Positions 46,909 through 56,232 of a DNA stretch of 64,000 bases are shown piece by piece. Each line of letters begins with the position of its first letter. Positions within the stretch are counted from its first letter, which is position 1. Below the pieces are notes generated by a model. The model had not been told where the DNA came from and made no database searches. It saw only the letters and a program-made list of their open reading frames with translations. This DNA is from G965229615 sp965229615 (GTDB lineage: Bacteria > Pseudomonadota > Alphaproteobacteria > Rickettsiales > Midichloriaceae), in assembly GCA_965229615.1 (NCBI GenBank), contig OZ245890.1, forward strand, positions 372,001 to 436,000, given 5' to 3'. The position numbers and the translations under genes are program-made.

Positions 46909-47925
46909 ATGAAGGATTTTATAAAGTGTTCTTTAAGTATTTTCTTAGCATTAACTGTCTGTTTTATGGCATCATATAGTGTGCAGGCAGATGAAATGGA
47001 ACCAACCAAAAAAAAGTGTAGCTGTTTGAAAAGTAAAAAGGTTGCAGTCATAGCGCCAATGCAACATGCATCTATGGATGAAATAATCAATGGTTTGAAA
47101 AACACATTAAGAAATTCAACTAAGATGCCAGAAAACTATGCTGACAACAACATCGTTACATTCAATGGCATGGGAGATATGAGTAATATATATTCAATCA
47201 TCACACAAGTTGCACAAAATGATGAATATGGTGTGATCATACCAATAGGTACATCACTGACAAGAATAACAATGCAAGTTACTAAGGAAAAACCAATTAT
47301 CAGTCTAGCAAGCATCATAGATGAGAATGCAAGACAAAAACTTATAAAACAAGGACAACACAACATTACTAACATTCAGGATGAAATACCTATAGAAACA
47401 ATACTGGCATTCATTGAGAAACTTAAGTTGCAAAACATACTGCTTGTATATAGTAGTGATGATAGGGTATATGAGCAAATCAATAAGATTGAAGACATAG
47501 CTGGTAAATATAACATCAATATCAGTAAGTTTGTTGCTGCTCAATCAATGGACTTACATAGCATTACAAATGCCATAAAAAATGATACTAGTGCACTGGT
47601 GGTTTTGAAGGACCATCTTATAGTCAATGCAATGGAACTACTGGTACAAACAGCACATAATAACGACATACCCATTATTGCATTGGATGAAGGGTCTGTA
47701 ATTAGTGGTGCAGACTTAGCCATTGGTGTTGCAGAGAAATCAATAGGTGCAGCAGGAGCTCGTGCCTTAGAGGAAATAGTGATTGACAAAAAGAACATTG
47801 TTAATATGCCAGTTGCTGTACTGTCAGACATAAATGTATTTTATAACAAGAAAAATGATTTGATTGCTCGAGATATAGTGGAAAATAGTGCAGAACAATT
47901 AAAGTATAAGTTTTTATTAATGTAA
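46909..47925 (+). CDS. ABC transporter substrate-binding protein (TrpX/COG2984-like)
   Basis: The 338-residue protein has a signal peptide (CSLSIFLALTVCFMASYSV, cleavage near VQA-DE) and the type I periplasmic fold: KKVAVIAPMQHASMDEI, YGVIIPIGTSLTRI, and LQNILLVYSSDD, with NDIPIIALDEGSVISGADL in the second half. The pattern fits the family whose members bind tryptophan or other hydrophobic ligands. It converges on an ABC permease gene of the same general system, 11 bases away on the opposite strand. The ATPase gene is not in the window. Confidence 0.75.
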   Translation: MKDFIKCSLSIFLALTVCFMASYSVQADEMEPTKKKCSCLKSKKVAVIAPMQHASMDEIINGLKNTLRNSTKMPENYADNNIVTFNGMGDMSNIYSIITQVAQNDEYGVIIPIGTSLTRITMQVTKEKPIISLASIIDENARQKLIKQGQHNITNIQDEIPIETILAFIEKLKLQNILLVYSSDDRVYEQINKIEDIAGKYNINISKFVAAQSMDLHSITNAIKNDTSALVVLKDHLIVNAMELLVQTAHNNDIPIIALDEGSVISGADLAIGVAEKSIGAAGARALEEIVIDKKNIVNMPVAVLSDINVFYNKKNDLIARDIVENSAEQLKYKFLLM

Positions 47926-47936
47926 GTAGAAAACTA

Positions 47937-48863
47937 CTACATGGTGTTGATATTAGGATTGCCTGATTTTTTGGAAAGTTTTAAAAAACATATTATTATG
48001 ATTGCAAGAATTAATTTAAAGTTAATTGGATTAACAGCAAATAATACTAATAAATTAGTTATGCTAAAATAGCAAAAGATTCCGATAAAGCATCCCAGTA
48101 GTTCAGCAACGATATTGTGTTCTGACAAGGCTCTTCCTAGAAGTGGTATTTTACTGGTTATATGCATACCAATTATCAGTGCTCCTATAGCAGTTATTGC
48201 CATGCCAAAACTCATATTCACATCTGCATATCCATATGTTTGTGACATTACTGAACCACAAAATGATGCAATGCTACCGCTTACTCCTAATCCTAGCATC
48301 CTGTAGCGTTCAGCCTGAAAACCAAGTTTTTGTAAGAGATTTTTATTTTCACCAAACGCTCTTAATGTCAACCCAACCGAGGAACGCATTATGACAATAC
48401 ATATATAAACCATCATTATTGCGATTGCTGATAGGAACACAAATTTTGTGTTACTGATGCCACTTTGTTGTAGTTTCATAGGAATGGTATCTGCACTCAT
48501 CACCATCATATGAGGTTTCCCCATAATATTGAGATTGATACTATACAACATGAATGACATGAGTAGGCCTGCTATGATGTCATTGATGCTACCCTTGCGT
48601 TGAATCAATGCAACGATCATACCTGCAAGAAGGCCACACAACATTGCAATTATCATAGTTGTAACTGTGTTATACTTCAATGATAGTAATTTTGCAGTTA
48701 TCGCAGCACCTAGAACGATAGTACCATCAACACTTATATCTGTGACTTTCAAAACAACATAACTGAAATAAACAGCACAGATCAATGGAAAAAAAAGAAT
48801 AGATTGTTCCAATACATTATATAGATATGTAATAATATGCATACTCACTCGTTGTTGTTTCAT
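47937..48863 (-). CDS. ABC transporter permease (COG4120 type)
   Basis: The 308-residue protein has eight to nine membrane helices and the branched-chain/sugar-type permease loop SIASFCGSVMSQTYGYADV, with SVGLTLRAFGENKNLL before it; the early VVLKVTDISVDGTIVLGAA fits permeases of the YtfT/COG4120 group, partners of COG2984 binding proteins. It is convergent with the binding protein gene and lies 18 bases downstream of fliR on the same strand, so the transport genes do not form an operon. The ATPase is missing locally. Confidence 0.85.
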   Translation of the reverse strand: MKQQRVSMHIITYLYNVLEQSILFFPLICAVYFSYVVLKVTDISVDGTIVLGAAITAKLLSLKYNTVTTMIIAMLCGLLAGMIVALIQRKGSINDIIAGLLMSFMLYSINLNIMGKPHMMVMSADTIPMKLQQSGISNTKFVFLSAIAIMMVYICIVIMRSSVGLTLRAFGENKNLLQKLGFQAERYRMLGLGVSGSIASFCGSVMSQTYGYADVNMSFGMAITAIGALIIGMHITSKIPLLGRALSEHNIVAELLGCFIGIFCYFSITNLLVLFAVNPINFKLILAIIIICFLKLSKKSGNPNINTM

Positions 48864-48881
48864 AGGCGTGGTATAATGGCA

Positions 48882-49667
48882 CTAGCTGAAGATGTTCATA
48901 ACTTCAGTATTAAAAAACTCCATGAACCACAGTGTAATACCTGATACCGTCATTCCAAATAGAAGAATACCAATACCAATCTGCGCTGGCATCATAATGA
49001 AAAACACTTGCAATTGCGGCATTAGCTTTGCGAGCACACCTGCTCCTACCATTATTAAAATATTAATTAAAATGAATGGCATTGCCATTTGCATTCCAGC
49101 ACTCCACATCTTACCAACTACTGTCAGCATCATTTGTATAAAGCTATTATAGTGCTGATTCAAACATCCTATCGGCATTATGTCGTAACTCTTACACATC
49201 ATACTGATAATATATATGTAAATACCTGATTCGATTATCAGTAGCGTTACAATAAGAGATAGCATATTGCCAATCACTGTGTTATGTGTCTGATGTGTAG
49301 CATCAAATAACGAACCATTGCTTAAACCAATTTGCGCACCAATTGTAACACCAGCAACATGTACTGCTGTTACAAGCATCTTAACTATAACGCCCAAGCA
49401 TATTCCAAGTGTAATTTCTAATATTATTGTTAATAGCAACGCAGCATCATTGTTACCAACACTTTGTACAACTGGTAATATTGATGGAGAAACCTGCTCA
49501 CTAACCATCATACATATCATGAAAACAATTGGTATTTTTATCATTGGTTTAATATTCGGATCAGCGAAAGGAACCAGAAACAAAAACATAGTACCAATCC
49601 TGCATAATATTATGAAGTATAGTAGCAATTCCTGTGTTGGTATAGCAATTATATGATTACTCATCAT
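48882..49667 (-). CDS. fliR: Flagellar biosynthetic protein FliR
   Basis: FliR is an inner-membrane part of the flagellar type III export gate. The 261-residue protein has six hydrophobic helices, an early LLLYFIILCRIGTMFLFLVP, the family EITLGICLGVIVKML and AGVTIGAQIGLSNGSLFD elements, and MPQLQVFFIMMPAQIGIGIL near the end. A type III secretion homologue is the alternative, but no injectisome genes are here, while flgH and flagellins are. fliQ, fliP and flhB are not adjacent. Confidence 0.92.
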   Translation of the reverse strand: MMSNHIIAIPTQELLLYFIILCRIGTMFLFLVPFADPNIKPMIKIPIVFMICMMVSEQVSPSILPVVQSVGNNDAALLLTIILEITLGICLGVIVKMLVTAVHVAGVTIGAQIGLSNGSLFDATHQTHNTVIGNMLSLIVTLLIIESGIYIYIISMMCKSYDIMPIGCLNQHYNSFIQMMLTVVGKMWSAGMQMAMPFILINILIMVGAGVLAKLMPQLQVFFIMMPAQIGIGILLFGMTVSGITLWFMEFFNTEVMNIFS

Positions 49668-49730
49668 CCATGTAGAGTTGTGCCTTATACAAGCTAAATT
49701 TATGCAGTATTACCTTTACCTTTTATCACA

Positions 49731-49770
49731 TAGAATGGCAATGTAAAATATAGAATGGCAATGTAAAATA
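49731..49770. repeat. 20-bp perfect tandem repeat
   Basis: TAGAATGGCAATGTAAAATA occurs twice in direct succession (49731-49750, 49751-49770) in the spacer between the RNase toxin gene and fliR. It may be a replication slip or a regulatory duplication. Confidence 0.8.
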
Positions 49771-49786
49771 TTATACAATGCAAAAA

Positions 49787-50365
49787 TCAATGCTTACGAT
49801 CACGCTTTTCTGACGAAACAGGATATGATGTGAGAACATAGAAACTATCATCCTCAGAACGCTTCAACACAACAACTGCAATTTTTGCTTCTACAGGCAC
49901 AGTCATATTTTTTGCTAGTGATATACCTATTTTGTTATCAAACTTTTTACTGAAACTAATTTTTGCCTTTTTCCTATCATCATTTAACCATATTTTTATC
50001 TTCTCAATGTTATATTGCATTGCTTCTTTTATTGCATTGTTTGCTGTTTCAACATCAGTATAAGAACTAACAAACTTCATATCTTTGCAAGTTAATCGTC
50101 CTTCCAAATAATCTTTACTTTTACCAACATGTCTGTTTATAGTATGACTATCGAAAGTTTTATCATTGATTTCAATGTTAAATTTTTTGATGAAATTTTT
50201 TATTTGATCATGCACATTATTTGTAACAGAATCTGTTACAATCCTTGTACAATCCTTCGCATTGGCAAACACACTAGATATATCATTGAGATATAATGTC
50301 GATGTCAATAGTCCAAATGAGCAAATAGCGCGATATAATTGTTTTCTATATTGTAAGATATACAT
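49787..50365 (-). CDS. Secreted RNase A-like toxin (CdiA-CT RNase A family)
   Basis: The 192-residue protein has a signal peptide (RKQLYR, then a hydrophobic stretch, likely cleavage at about FANA-K37) followed by a domain matching the bacterial RNase A-like toxin family first seen in contact-dependent inhibition: DSHTINRHVGKSKDYLEGRL (72-91), SSYTDVETANNAIKEAM, and VLTSYPV. The catalytic set recalled for the Yersinia CdiA-CT, His, Arg 11 residues later, and Thr-x-Tyr, is present as H79, R90, T179 and Y181. There is no CdiA-like delivery region: the domain is stand-alone. No immunity gene is recognised beside it. It lies 19 bases downstream of the DUF2793 gene. Targets could be host or competitor RNA. 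Confidence 0.8.
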   Translation of the reverse strand: MYILQYRKQLYRAICSFGLLTSTLYLNDISSVFANAKDCTRIVTDSVTNNVHDQIKNFIKKFNIEINDKTFDSHTINRHVGKSKDYLEGRLTCKDMKFVSSYTDVETANNAIKEAMQYNIEKIKIWLNDDRKKAKISFSKKFDNKIGISLAKNMTVPVEAKIAVVVLKRSEDDSFYVLTSYPVSSEKRDRKH

Positions 50366-50384
50366 ATATTATTATTTAATTACA

Positions 50385-50744
50385 TTAGTTTGAGATTTGT
50401 TGCCACATTGCATCAAGATATACAGCTTGCCGTTTTTCATCCAGAACCCATATTGTCATACCATTGTTTGGAGGGATATAATGCCATTTATCAAGTAATT
50501 TTATTGCTATTTGATTTTTCTTGTTTTGCCACTCACCCGTAGCGTTATCAGGTATGACGTATTTGTCACTAGTTTTTGCATCATTGGGTGGTGTTGTGAT
50601 TTGCCTTGATATGATTCCTTGATGTAGCATAGCGTCTATTATTAATAGATTTTCATTTATCAGTATTTCCTTGTGCAATTGATATGGATACAACATGTAT
50701 AATTTGAGGTTGTGGGTTTTGCTTGCATTTGAACTGGTATGCAT
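50385..50744 (-). CDS. DUF2793-domain protein (phage/gene-transfer-agent associated)
   Basis: The 119-residue protein follows the DUF2793 pattern: LHKEILINENLLIIDAML (like QKEVTHNEALxxLDAL), then ITTPPNDAKTSDKYVIPD and ATGEWQNKKNQIA and NNGMTIWVLDEKRQAVYLD (like PPA.P..GD.Y.V...ATGAW, ...GW..WV.DE...). DUF2793 is commonly found near tail or gene-transfer-agent genes of alphaproteobacteria. Here it is a short isolated copy, first gene of an apparent two-gene unit with the RNase-like toxin, and divergent from clpP. Its role, perhaps a carrier or adaptor, is inference. Confidence 0.75.
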   Translation of the reverse strand: MHTSSNASKTHNLKLYMLYPYQLHKEILINENLLIIDAMLHQGIISRQITTPPNDAKTSDKYVIPDNATGEWQNKKNQIAIKLLDKWHYIPPNNGMTIWVLDEKRQAVYLDAMWQQISN

Positions 50745-50940
50745 CTATTTCTGAGTGTTTTTATTACTGCCTATATTAATTGATTATAAACGACATCAAA
50801 TGATGGTGGAATTACCAGATATAACTTTTATTTCAATGAAAAAACTATTGTTTTTTGACAACAATACATGCTATTGTATGTTTTTAGGAGTCAAAATTAT
50901 GCTATGTTGTATGCTATCAACAAGCATCGTTAATTAATCT

Positions 50941-51540
50941 ATGATTTATGCATTCACAATGCAACTTATACCAATAGTTATTGAACAGACATCTCGCGGT
51001 GAAAGATCGTTTGATATATATTCTAGACTTCTCAAAGAAAGAATTATCTTCATAACAGGGCAGATTGAGGACCATATGTCAGCACTAATTGTTGCGCAGT
51101 TATTGTTTCTTGAATCTGAAAGTCCTACGAAGGATATATGCATGTATATTAATTCTCCTGGTGGTGTGGTTACATCAGGCATGGCAATATATGATACGAT
51201 GCAATATATAAAGCCAAATGTTGCAACATATTGTGTAGGACAAGCATGCTCAATGGGATCAGTGCTACTGACGGGTGGCAGTAAGGGGCTAAGATATGCA
51301 TTACCAAATGCACGCATCATGATACACCAACCACTCGGTGGATATCAAGGACAAGCAACTGATATACAAATACATGCAAATGAAATACTGAAAATAAAGA
51401 ATAAGATGTCTGAATTATATGTGAAGCATACTGGGCAAAAAATAGCAACAATTAAAAGGAGTTTGGAGAGGGATACATTCATGTCTGCAGATGAAGCAAA
51501 GGCTTTTGGGCTGATAGATCATGTTGTTGAAGAACGCTAA
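50941..51540 (+). CDS. clpP: ATP-dependent Clp protease proteolytic subunit
   Basis: ClpP is the tetradecameric serine peptidase of ClpXP. The 199-residue protein has the catalytic triad S104 in GQACSMGSVLL, H129 in RIMIHQPLGG and D178 in ERDTFMSADEA, and the INSPGGVV turn at 70-77. Length is normal. It is 113 bases upstream of clpX in the same direction, a conserved pair. The frame 50755-50937 just before it looks like a chance open frame. Confidence 0.97.
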   Translation: MIYAFTMQLIPIVIEQTSRGERSFDIYSRLLKERIIFITGQIEDHMSALIVAQLLFLESESPTKDICMYINSPGGVVTSGMAIYDTMQYIKPNVATYCVGQACSMGSVLLTGGSKGLRYALPNARIMIHQPLGGYQGQATDIQIHANEILKIKNKMSELYVKHTGQKIATIKRSLERDTFMSADEAKAFGLIDHVVEER

Positions 51541-51653
51541 CTAATAATAAGATATGCAATGCAAACTTATTGTTGTATAGCATTGGTAGTGCGTGATATA
51601 ATTACTGTAGGAGAGTACAATCAATCAAACTACATATTGGAGTAATATCTAAC

Positions 51654-52937
51654 ATGCGTCATAACAGAAGAAATGCAATAATTCATTGCTCTTTTTGTAA
51701 TAAAAACAAAAACCAAGTATATAAAATCATTGTAGGTAACAATGTATTCATATGTAATGAATGTGTTGCTCTATGTAATGATATTATACAAGCCGAACAA
51801 AGAATCAACGATATAGATATTAATACGATACCAAAACCAAGAGTAATATATGATATATTGGCTGAGTATGTGATAGGTCAAGACAATGCAAAAAAGATTT
51901 TATCAGTTGCTGTATATAACCATTACAAAAGGGTTCTCAGTACAACAAAAACAGACGGTGTAGAAATATCGAAATCAAATATTTTACTAATAGGTCCAAC
52001 TGGCTGTGGCAAAACGCTTCTCGCACAAACTCTTGCAAGAACGCTGAATGTACCATTTGCAATTGCTGATGCAACATCATTGACAGAAAAAGGATACATT
52101 GGTGATGATATGGAGAGTGTAATACTCAAACTACTGCAAGCAACAAACTTTGATGTGGGCAGAGCTGAAATGGGAATAGTATATATAGACGAGATAGATA
52201 AGATTTCAAAGAAAAGCTCGAGCTCGTCATCAGGTAGGGATATATCTGGCGAGGGAGTACAACAAGGGTTGCTAAAATTGGTAGAGGGCACAATAGCAAA
52301 TGTTCCACAAAATAACAGCAGGAAAAGTCTGAACCAAGAAAGTATAAAGGTTGATACTACAAAGATACTATTCATATGTGGTGGTGCATTTGATGGACTA
52401 GAAAACATCATTAAGGATAGGGTTGCGACTAAACATCTGGGTTTTGGTGCTGACATAGTCGATCATACTGAGATAAAAGTTGGTGAGCTTTTCAGTAGAG
52501 TTGAAAATCATGATCTTGTGAGATATGGTCTTATACCAGAATTTGTCGGACGTTTCCCTGTTGTTGCAACACTTGAGGATATGACACAAGATGCCTTTAT
52601 AAGCATACTTACAGAGCCAAAGAATGCTATAGTGAAACAGTACAAAGCACTATTTGCAATGGATAATATAGACTTTGAAGTTACGAACATAGCTTTAGAA
52701 ACGATAGCAAAACAAGCCATGGTAAAGAAAACTGGCGCAAGAGGATTGCGTGGCATAATGGAGGGTGTATTGCTTGATTCAATGTTTGAGGTGCATGAAT
52801 CACCTGAGATAAAGAAGTTGGTTCTCGACAGTGATGGTGAGAACATTAGTGCATGTGCATACGATGCTGCAGATAACATCATACAGCATCATGATGATTT
52901 ACAAGAAGCTGACAAAAGGGTCGTCGCTGCAGAGTAA
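51654..52937 (+). CDS. clpX: ATP-dependent Clp protease ATP-binding subunit ClpX
   Basis: ClpX is the AAA+ unfoldase that feeds ClpP. The 427-residue protein has the N-terminal zinc-binding domain with C12, C15, C34 and C37, Walker A IGPTGCGKTLLA (about 113-124), Walker B IVYIDEIDKI, and RKSLNQESIKVDTTKILFICGGAF with the pore and sensor elements. The ClpP-docking IGF-like loop falls in HLGFGAD. Length is normal. It follows clpP and its stop is 9 bases before that of the convergent DsbA-like gene. Confidence 0.97.
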   Translation: MRHNRRNAIIHCSFCNKNKNQVYKIIVGNNVFICNECVALCNDIIQAEQRINDIDINTIPKPRVIYDILAEYVIGQDNAKKILSVAVYNHYKRVLSTTKTDGVEISKSNILLIGPTGCGKTLLAQTLARTLNVPFAIADATSLTEKGYIGDDMESVILKLLQATNFDVGRAEMGIVYIDEIDKISKKSSSSSSGRDISGEGVQQGLLKLVEGTIANVPQNNSRKSLNQESIKVDTTKILFICGGAFDGLENIIKDRVATKHLGFGADIVDHTEIKVGELFSRVENHDLVRYGLIPEFVGRFPVVATLEDMTQDAFISILTEPKNAIVKQYKALFAMDNIDFEVTNIALETIAKQAMVKKTGARGLRGIMEGVLLDSMFEVHESPEIKKLVLDSDGENISACAYDAADNIIQHHDDLQEADKRVVAAE

Positions 52938-52945
52938 CACTCGTT

Positions 52946-53842
52946 TTATTTATTATTGTGCTCTGCCTTTGCGCGAGTTCTTGTTATTGCTTCAGTTAGT
53001 TTTTGTTGTTCTACTGCACCAACCAGTATTTCATCACCAATAACGTACGTTGGTGTGCCTTGTAGCTGTATATCCTTTGCTATCATACTGTTTTTCCTCA
53101 TTCTTTCTTCAATTCTATCGATATCCTTATTCAATGACTGTTTCAATGCATTAGGATCAATCCCAACTTGTCTAGCTAGATCAATTAAACTATCCATGTC
53201 TTTTGGAGCTTGTGAACTAAACAATTTGATCTGAAATTGTAGATATTTACTATGATCAATCATACTAACAGCAGTTGCAACACGTGTTGCTTCAAAAGAC
53301 TCTGGACCAAGCATTGGTAATTCTATAAAAACAAGCATAACATCAGGATTAGCTAACAGCAGTTCATTATTTACTTTAAGCATTTTGCTACAGAATTCAC
53401 AAGAGTAGTCAAAAAACTCAAATACCTTGATTGGAGCATCCATTTTACCAGCAAAAGTCGTGAACATTCCATTATTAATATCATTTACAATTTCCTTAAC
53501 ATTATTTTCAATTGCGTTTTTTTGTGCAGCAATTGTCTTACTCCTATAAAAATCCTCAAGAGTTTTTGCTATTAGCTCTGGATTGTTCTGTATGAAATCA
53601 TGTATAGCGTTGTATTGCTCAGGTGCGTTGTATATTCCATTACTATCATATGTTTTACTCTTCAATTCGTTTATTTGTTGCTGCAGATTAGTGATTTCCT
53701 TCTCGAGTGAACTCACAACGTTTTGACGCAACTTATCTGTCTCTAACTCTAGAGTACTATTACTATACTTCATATATGCAAATATTAAACATACAAAAAA
53801 TCCCATTACTAAAAAGTAAGATAATATTATTTTGTGATTCAT
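52946..53842 (-). CDS. DsbA-family thiol-disulfide oxidoreductase (Com1/ScsC-like), membrane anchored
   Basis: The 298-residue protein from ATG 53842 has an N-terminal membrane segment (IILSYFLVMGFFVCLIFAYM), a helical or coiled-coil region (KEITNLQQQINELKSK), then a thioredoxin-like domain with the active site C148-E-F-C151 in FFDYSCEFCSKM and the cis-proline loop QGTPTYVIGDE. Such proteins form or isomerise disulfides in the periplasm; rickettsial relatives are the Com1-type surface antigens. The frame extends to a TTG at 53866, which is less likely as a start. It converges on clpX. Confidence 0.88.
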   Translation of the reverse strand: MNHKIILSYFLVMGFFVCLIFAYMKYSNSTLELETDKLRQNVVSSLEKEITNLQQQINELKSKTYDSNGIYNAPEQYNAIHDFIQNNPELIAKTLEDFYRSKTIAAQKNAIENNVKEIVNDINNGMFTTFAGKMDAPIKVFEFFDYSCEFCSKMLKVNNELLLANPDVMLVFIELPMLGPESFEATRVATAVSMIDHSKYLQFQIKLFSSQAPKDMDSLIDLARQVGIDPNALKQSLNKDIDRIEERMRKNSMIAKDIQLQGTPTYVIGDEILVGAVEQQKLTEAITRTRAKAEHNNK

Positions 53843-54143
53843 AGTGATATTATAAAAGGTATTCAATCAAGTGTGTTACAATAGCTATATACTCATTGAT
53901 ATAAAAATCATAGTGCAGTGATTCTTCAAACAACCCGAAGTAATAGATGCATGTTAAAGCTATTTTTTGTCATATATAAAAATATTCAAACAATATTACG
54001 CAATCTATTTGTTTTTGACAAGAATAGTTTTAATGGAAAAATACCCAATGCATAGCTGAAAAAACTGATATGTACATTCCTAGATTTTATTGATATACTT
54101 AAGCGCGATATCTCATGCAACAAATAACAACAAGTTTCATACA
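53843..54143. promoter_or_regulatory. Divergent intergenic region before rplS
   Basis: About 300 bases with no gene. A TTGACA (54015-54020) is followed 17 bases later by AAAATA (54038-54043), a weak candidate promoter roughly 100 bases before the rplS start. AT-rich with long A and T runs. Confidence 0.3.
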
Positions 54144-54509
54144 ATGAATTTATTAGCACAATATAACGAAAAACACATTACACAACTTACTCAGAGCAAA
54201 ACAATCCCAAGATTTAGAGCGGGTGATACATTGCGCGTACATACCAAAATCTTTGATGGCAACAACACTAGAATACAGATTTTTGAAGGACTATGTATAT
54301 CTAGGAAAAATAATGGTTTGGCTTCAAGATTCACAGTTAGAAAAATTAGTCATGACGAGGGGGTTGAAAAAACACTACCTCTTTACTCACCAATTGTTGA
54401 TAAGATAGACGTTATAAAACGTGGTAGGGTTCGCAGAGCTAAGCTCTATTATATAAGATCGTTACGTGGCAAAGCAATGAGAATTAAGGAAATAGGTGTG
54501 AATGGTTGA
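54144..54509 (+). CDS. rplS: 50S ribosomal protein L19
   Basis: L19 sits at the subunit interface. The 121-residue protein begins at ATG 54144 (MNLLAQYNEKHI) and shows the L19 pattern: IPRFRAGDTLRVHTKI, RIQIFEGLCISRKNNG, FTVRKISHDEGVEKTLPLYSP and the signature KRGRVRRAKLYYIRSLRGK. Upstream codons in the same frame back to 54090 are not family-like. Usual partners trmD, rimM and rpsP are not beside it; trmD is at 15017. Confidence 0.96.
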   Translation: MNLLAQYNEKHITQLTQSKTIPRFRAGDTLRVHTKIFDGNNTRIQIFEGLCISRKNNGLASRFTVRKISHDEGVEKTLPLYSPIVDKIDVIKRGRVRRAKLYYIRSLRGKAMRIKEIGVNG

Positions 54510-54567
54510 TAACCAGAGATATGTTTTGTCTAAAACAGAGCATGTTAAGTGATGATGAAAGTACTTT

Positions 54568-55815
54568 TCAAGAGTGTGATGGATTTATTTTTTCTATTTC
54601 TTGCACCACAGGTGCAAATGCCAATGCAGCGGTTTTATCTGATAATAGAATGCCCTCCTTCCCATCACTGATTGTAAACCCAATGGTTTCATCATCAATG
54701 TGTTTTGCGTTTTCAAACAATACTGCTTTTATCATTCCGACTATTTTTTCCATTTCATCTTTGCTCACTGGAGTATCTTGCATGTTAGCAAAACTAGTTG
54801 CTATTGCTGTCATATATTCACAAAAACCATTAAAATTACGTATTTTAAAATTCATAACACTTTTCTTCTTATGGATGTCATATAGTTTATCCTTATAGTA
54901 TGACTTGTTATGTTTGCCATCTACAACAAAATCAAACACTTTGCTGAAAACCATGAAGTTACCATTGTAATGGTGCCTAAAAAGGCCTTTGTCCATTCGT
55001 TCATTCCATGTTGCAATAGGTGGTGCTTCTTCATCATAAATCCATGAAATGGACTTAGATAGTTCAAAAACCATGTCAATATTTTTAAATGCGTTATTGA
55101 TATCTGAAGTATTTGAATGTTTCGGAAAAATTTTATTTAACATGTCTTCACTCAAATTGACATCCATATCATGTATTTTCACAAGATATTGCGATACCAT
55201 ATGTTTCTCCTGATGATATGGATAATGACTTCTTTGTACTGTAGTAACATCTAAATCGATTGTTTTAAACACACATAATGTCATCGGGTTATTATTTGCT
55301 GTTTCCAGTACTACATCGTGTAGATGACTAACAACATTCATCACACATTTGTCTAACAGAAAATCACACAACTGCGCATCAAAAAGAATATCACGTGAGT
55401 TTCTAAGTCTAATGTCGTATTTCCGTTGCATTTGCAGCGCTTGTGCAATCATAGGACCAACACTTATTCTACCATCTATTACTTGCGGTATTTGTATGAG
55501 CATTTTCATATGCCAATCAATCTCCATACTACTTGTTATTTCCACTTTTGGTATGCTTATCCTCAATGCTACTTGTGATGCACCAGTTCTCAACTCAAAA
55601 CCGTTTATAATACCATATATATCCCATGACTTAAAACCATTGAATTGCATATCATCATAATGCAGAGTAACGTCATGTTCGACTAACTTCGTTTTGATCA
55701 TATTGATCTTTTGCTCAATACTATGGGTATGTATAAAGTACAGTATGGTATTTAGTAGCAGCGCTACTGAGCACAATAAAATACAACGCAAAAACCAGCG
55801 TATATTTCTAGTCAT
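54568..55815 (-). CDS. Membrane-anchored hypothetical protein, 415 residues
   Basis: The protein has an N-terminal membrane segment (WFLRCILLCSVALLLNTILY) followed by a long soluble region predicted to be periplasmic, with beta-rich sequence around YDDMQFNGFKSWDIYG. The layout and the gF-like segment resemble DUF2125 proteins of alphaproteobacteria, an outer-membrane or AsmA-like group, but the match is too weak to name. It converges on rplS and is divergent from the second flagellin. No catalytic motif is seen. Confidence 0.6.
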   Translation of the reverse strand: MTRNIRWFLRCILLCSVALLLNTILYFIHTHSIEQKINMIKTKLVEHDVTLHYDDMQFNGFKSWDIYGIINGFELRTGASQVALRISIPKVEITSSMEIDWHMKMLIQIPQVIDGRISVGPMIAQALQMQRKYDIRLRNSRDILFDAQLCDFLLDKCVMNVVSHLHDVVLETANNNPMTLCVFKTIDLDVTTVQRSHYPYHQEKHMVSQYLVKIHDMDVNLSEDMLNKIFPKHSNTSDINNAFKNIDMVFELSKSISWIYDEEAPPIATWNERMDKGLFRHHYNGNFMVFSKVFDFVVDGKHNKSYYKDKLYDIHKKKSVMNFKIRNFNGFCEYMTAIATSFANMQDTPVSKDEMEKIVGMIKAVLFENAKHIDDETIGFTISDGKEGILLSDKTAALAFAPVVQEIEKINPSHS

Positions 55816-56232
55816 GTTTGTGTGTTAAGCACTATGTATGGTTATTTTTCGATTCATAATTTATAACAGATAATCAACTGTATATCAAATATCAAGTCAG
55901 CCGTCCCACCACATAGTAAAGCCATAATACTCGTTTTGACCCACATCAGTAAAGCATATTAGGGATTATACAACCACAAATATATATAATGAGATGTGTA
56001 GACTATATTCAACACCAACACAACAAAATCAGAACCAACTACGTAAACACGAATATCATCGTAAAATATATGTTATATAATGATTTATGTTACCAATGTT
56101 AGTTTAAAGGTTTGATATGATTTCTATTTCAGTTATTCACTTTTAGATTGCATTTGAGATTGTATGTCGCTTGGACATATAACACAAATAGTTGTGGGGA
56201 GGCAAAACTTTAACATATTAATTGTATATTAT
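55816..56232. other. 417-bp region before the second flagellin
   Basis: No gene is seen. GGGGAGG (56196-56202) is the only strong Shine-Dalgarno-like site and is 30 bases before the flagellin ATG, too far for normal use. TTGATA with TATTCA 16 bases later (about 56113) is a weak promoter candidate. No clear sigma-28 box was found. Confidence 0.3.

Noticed and set aside
50755..50937. 60-codon plus-strand frame before clpP
   Set aside because: Low-information hydrophobic and Cys-rich sequence in the divergent spacer, with no ribosome binding site or family similarity.
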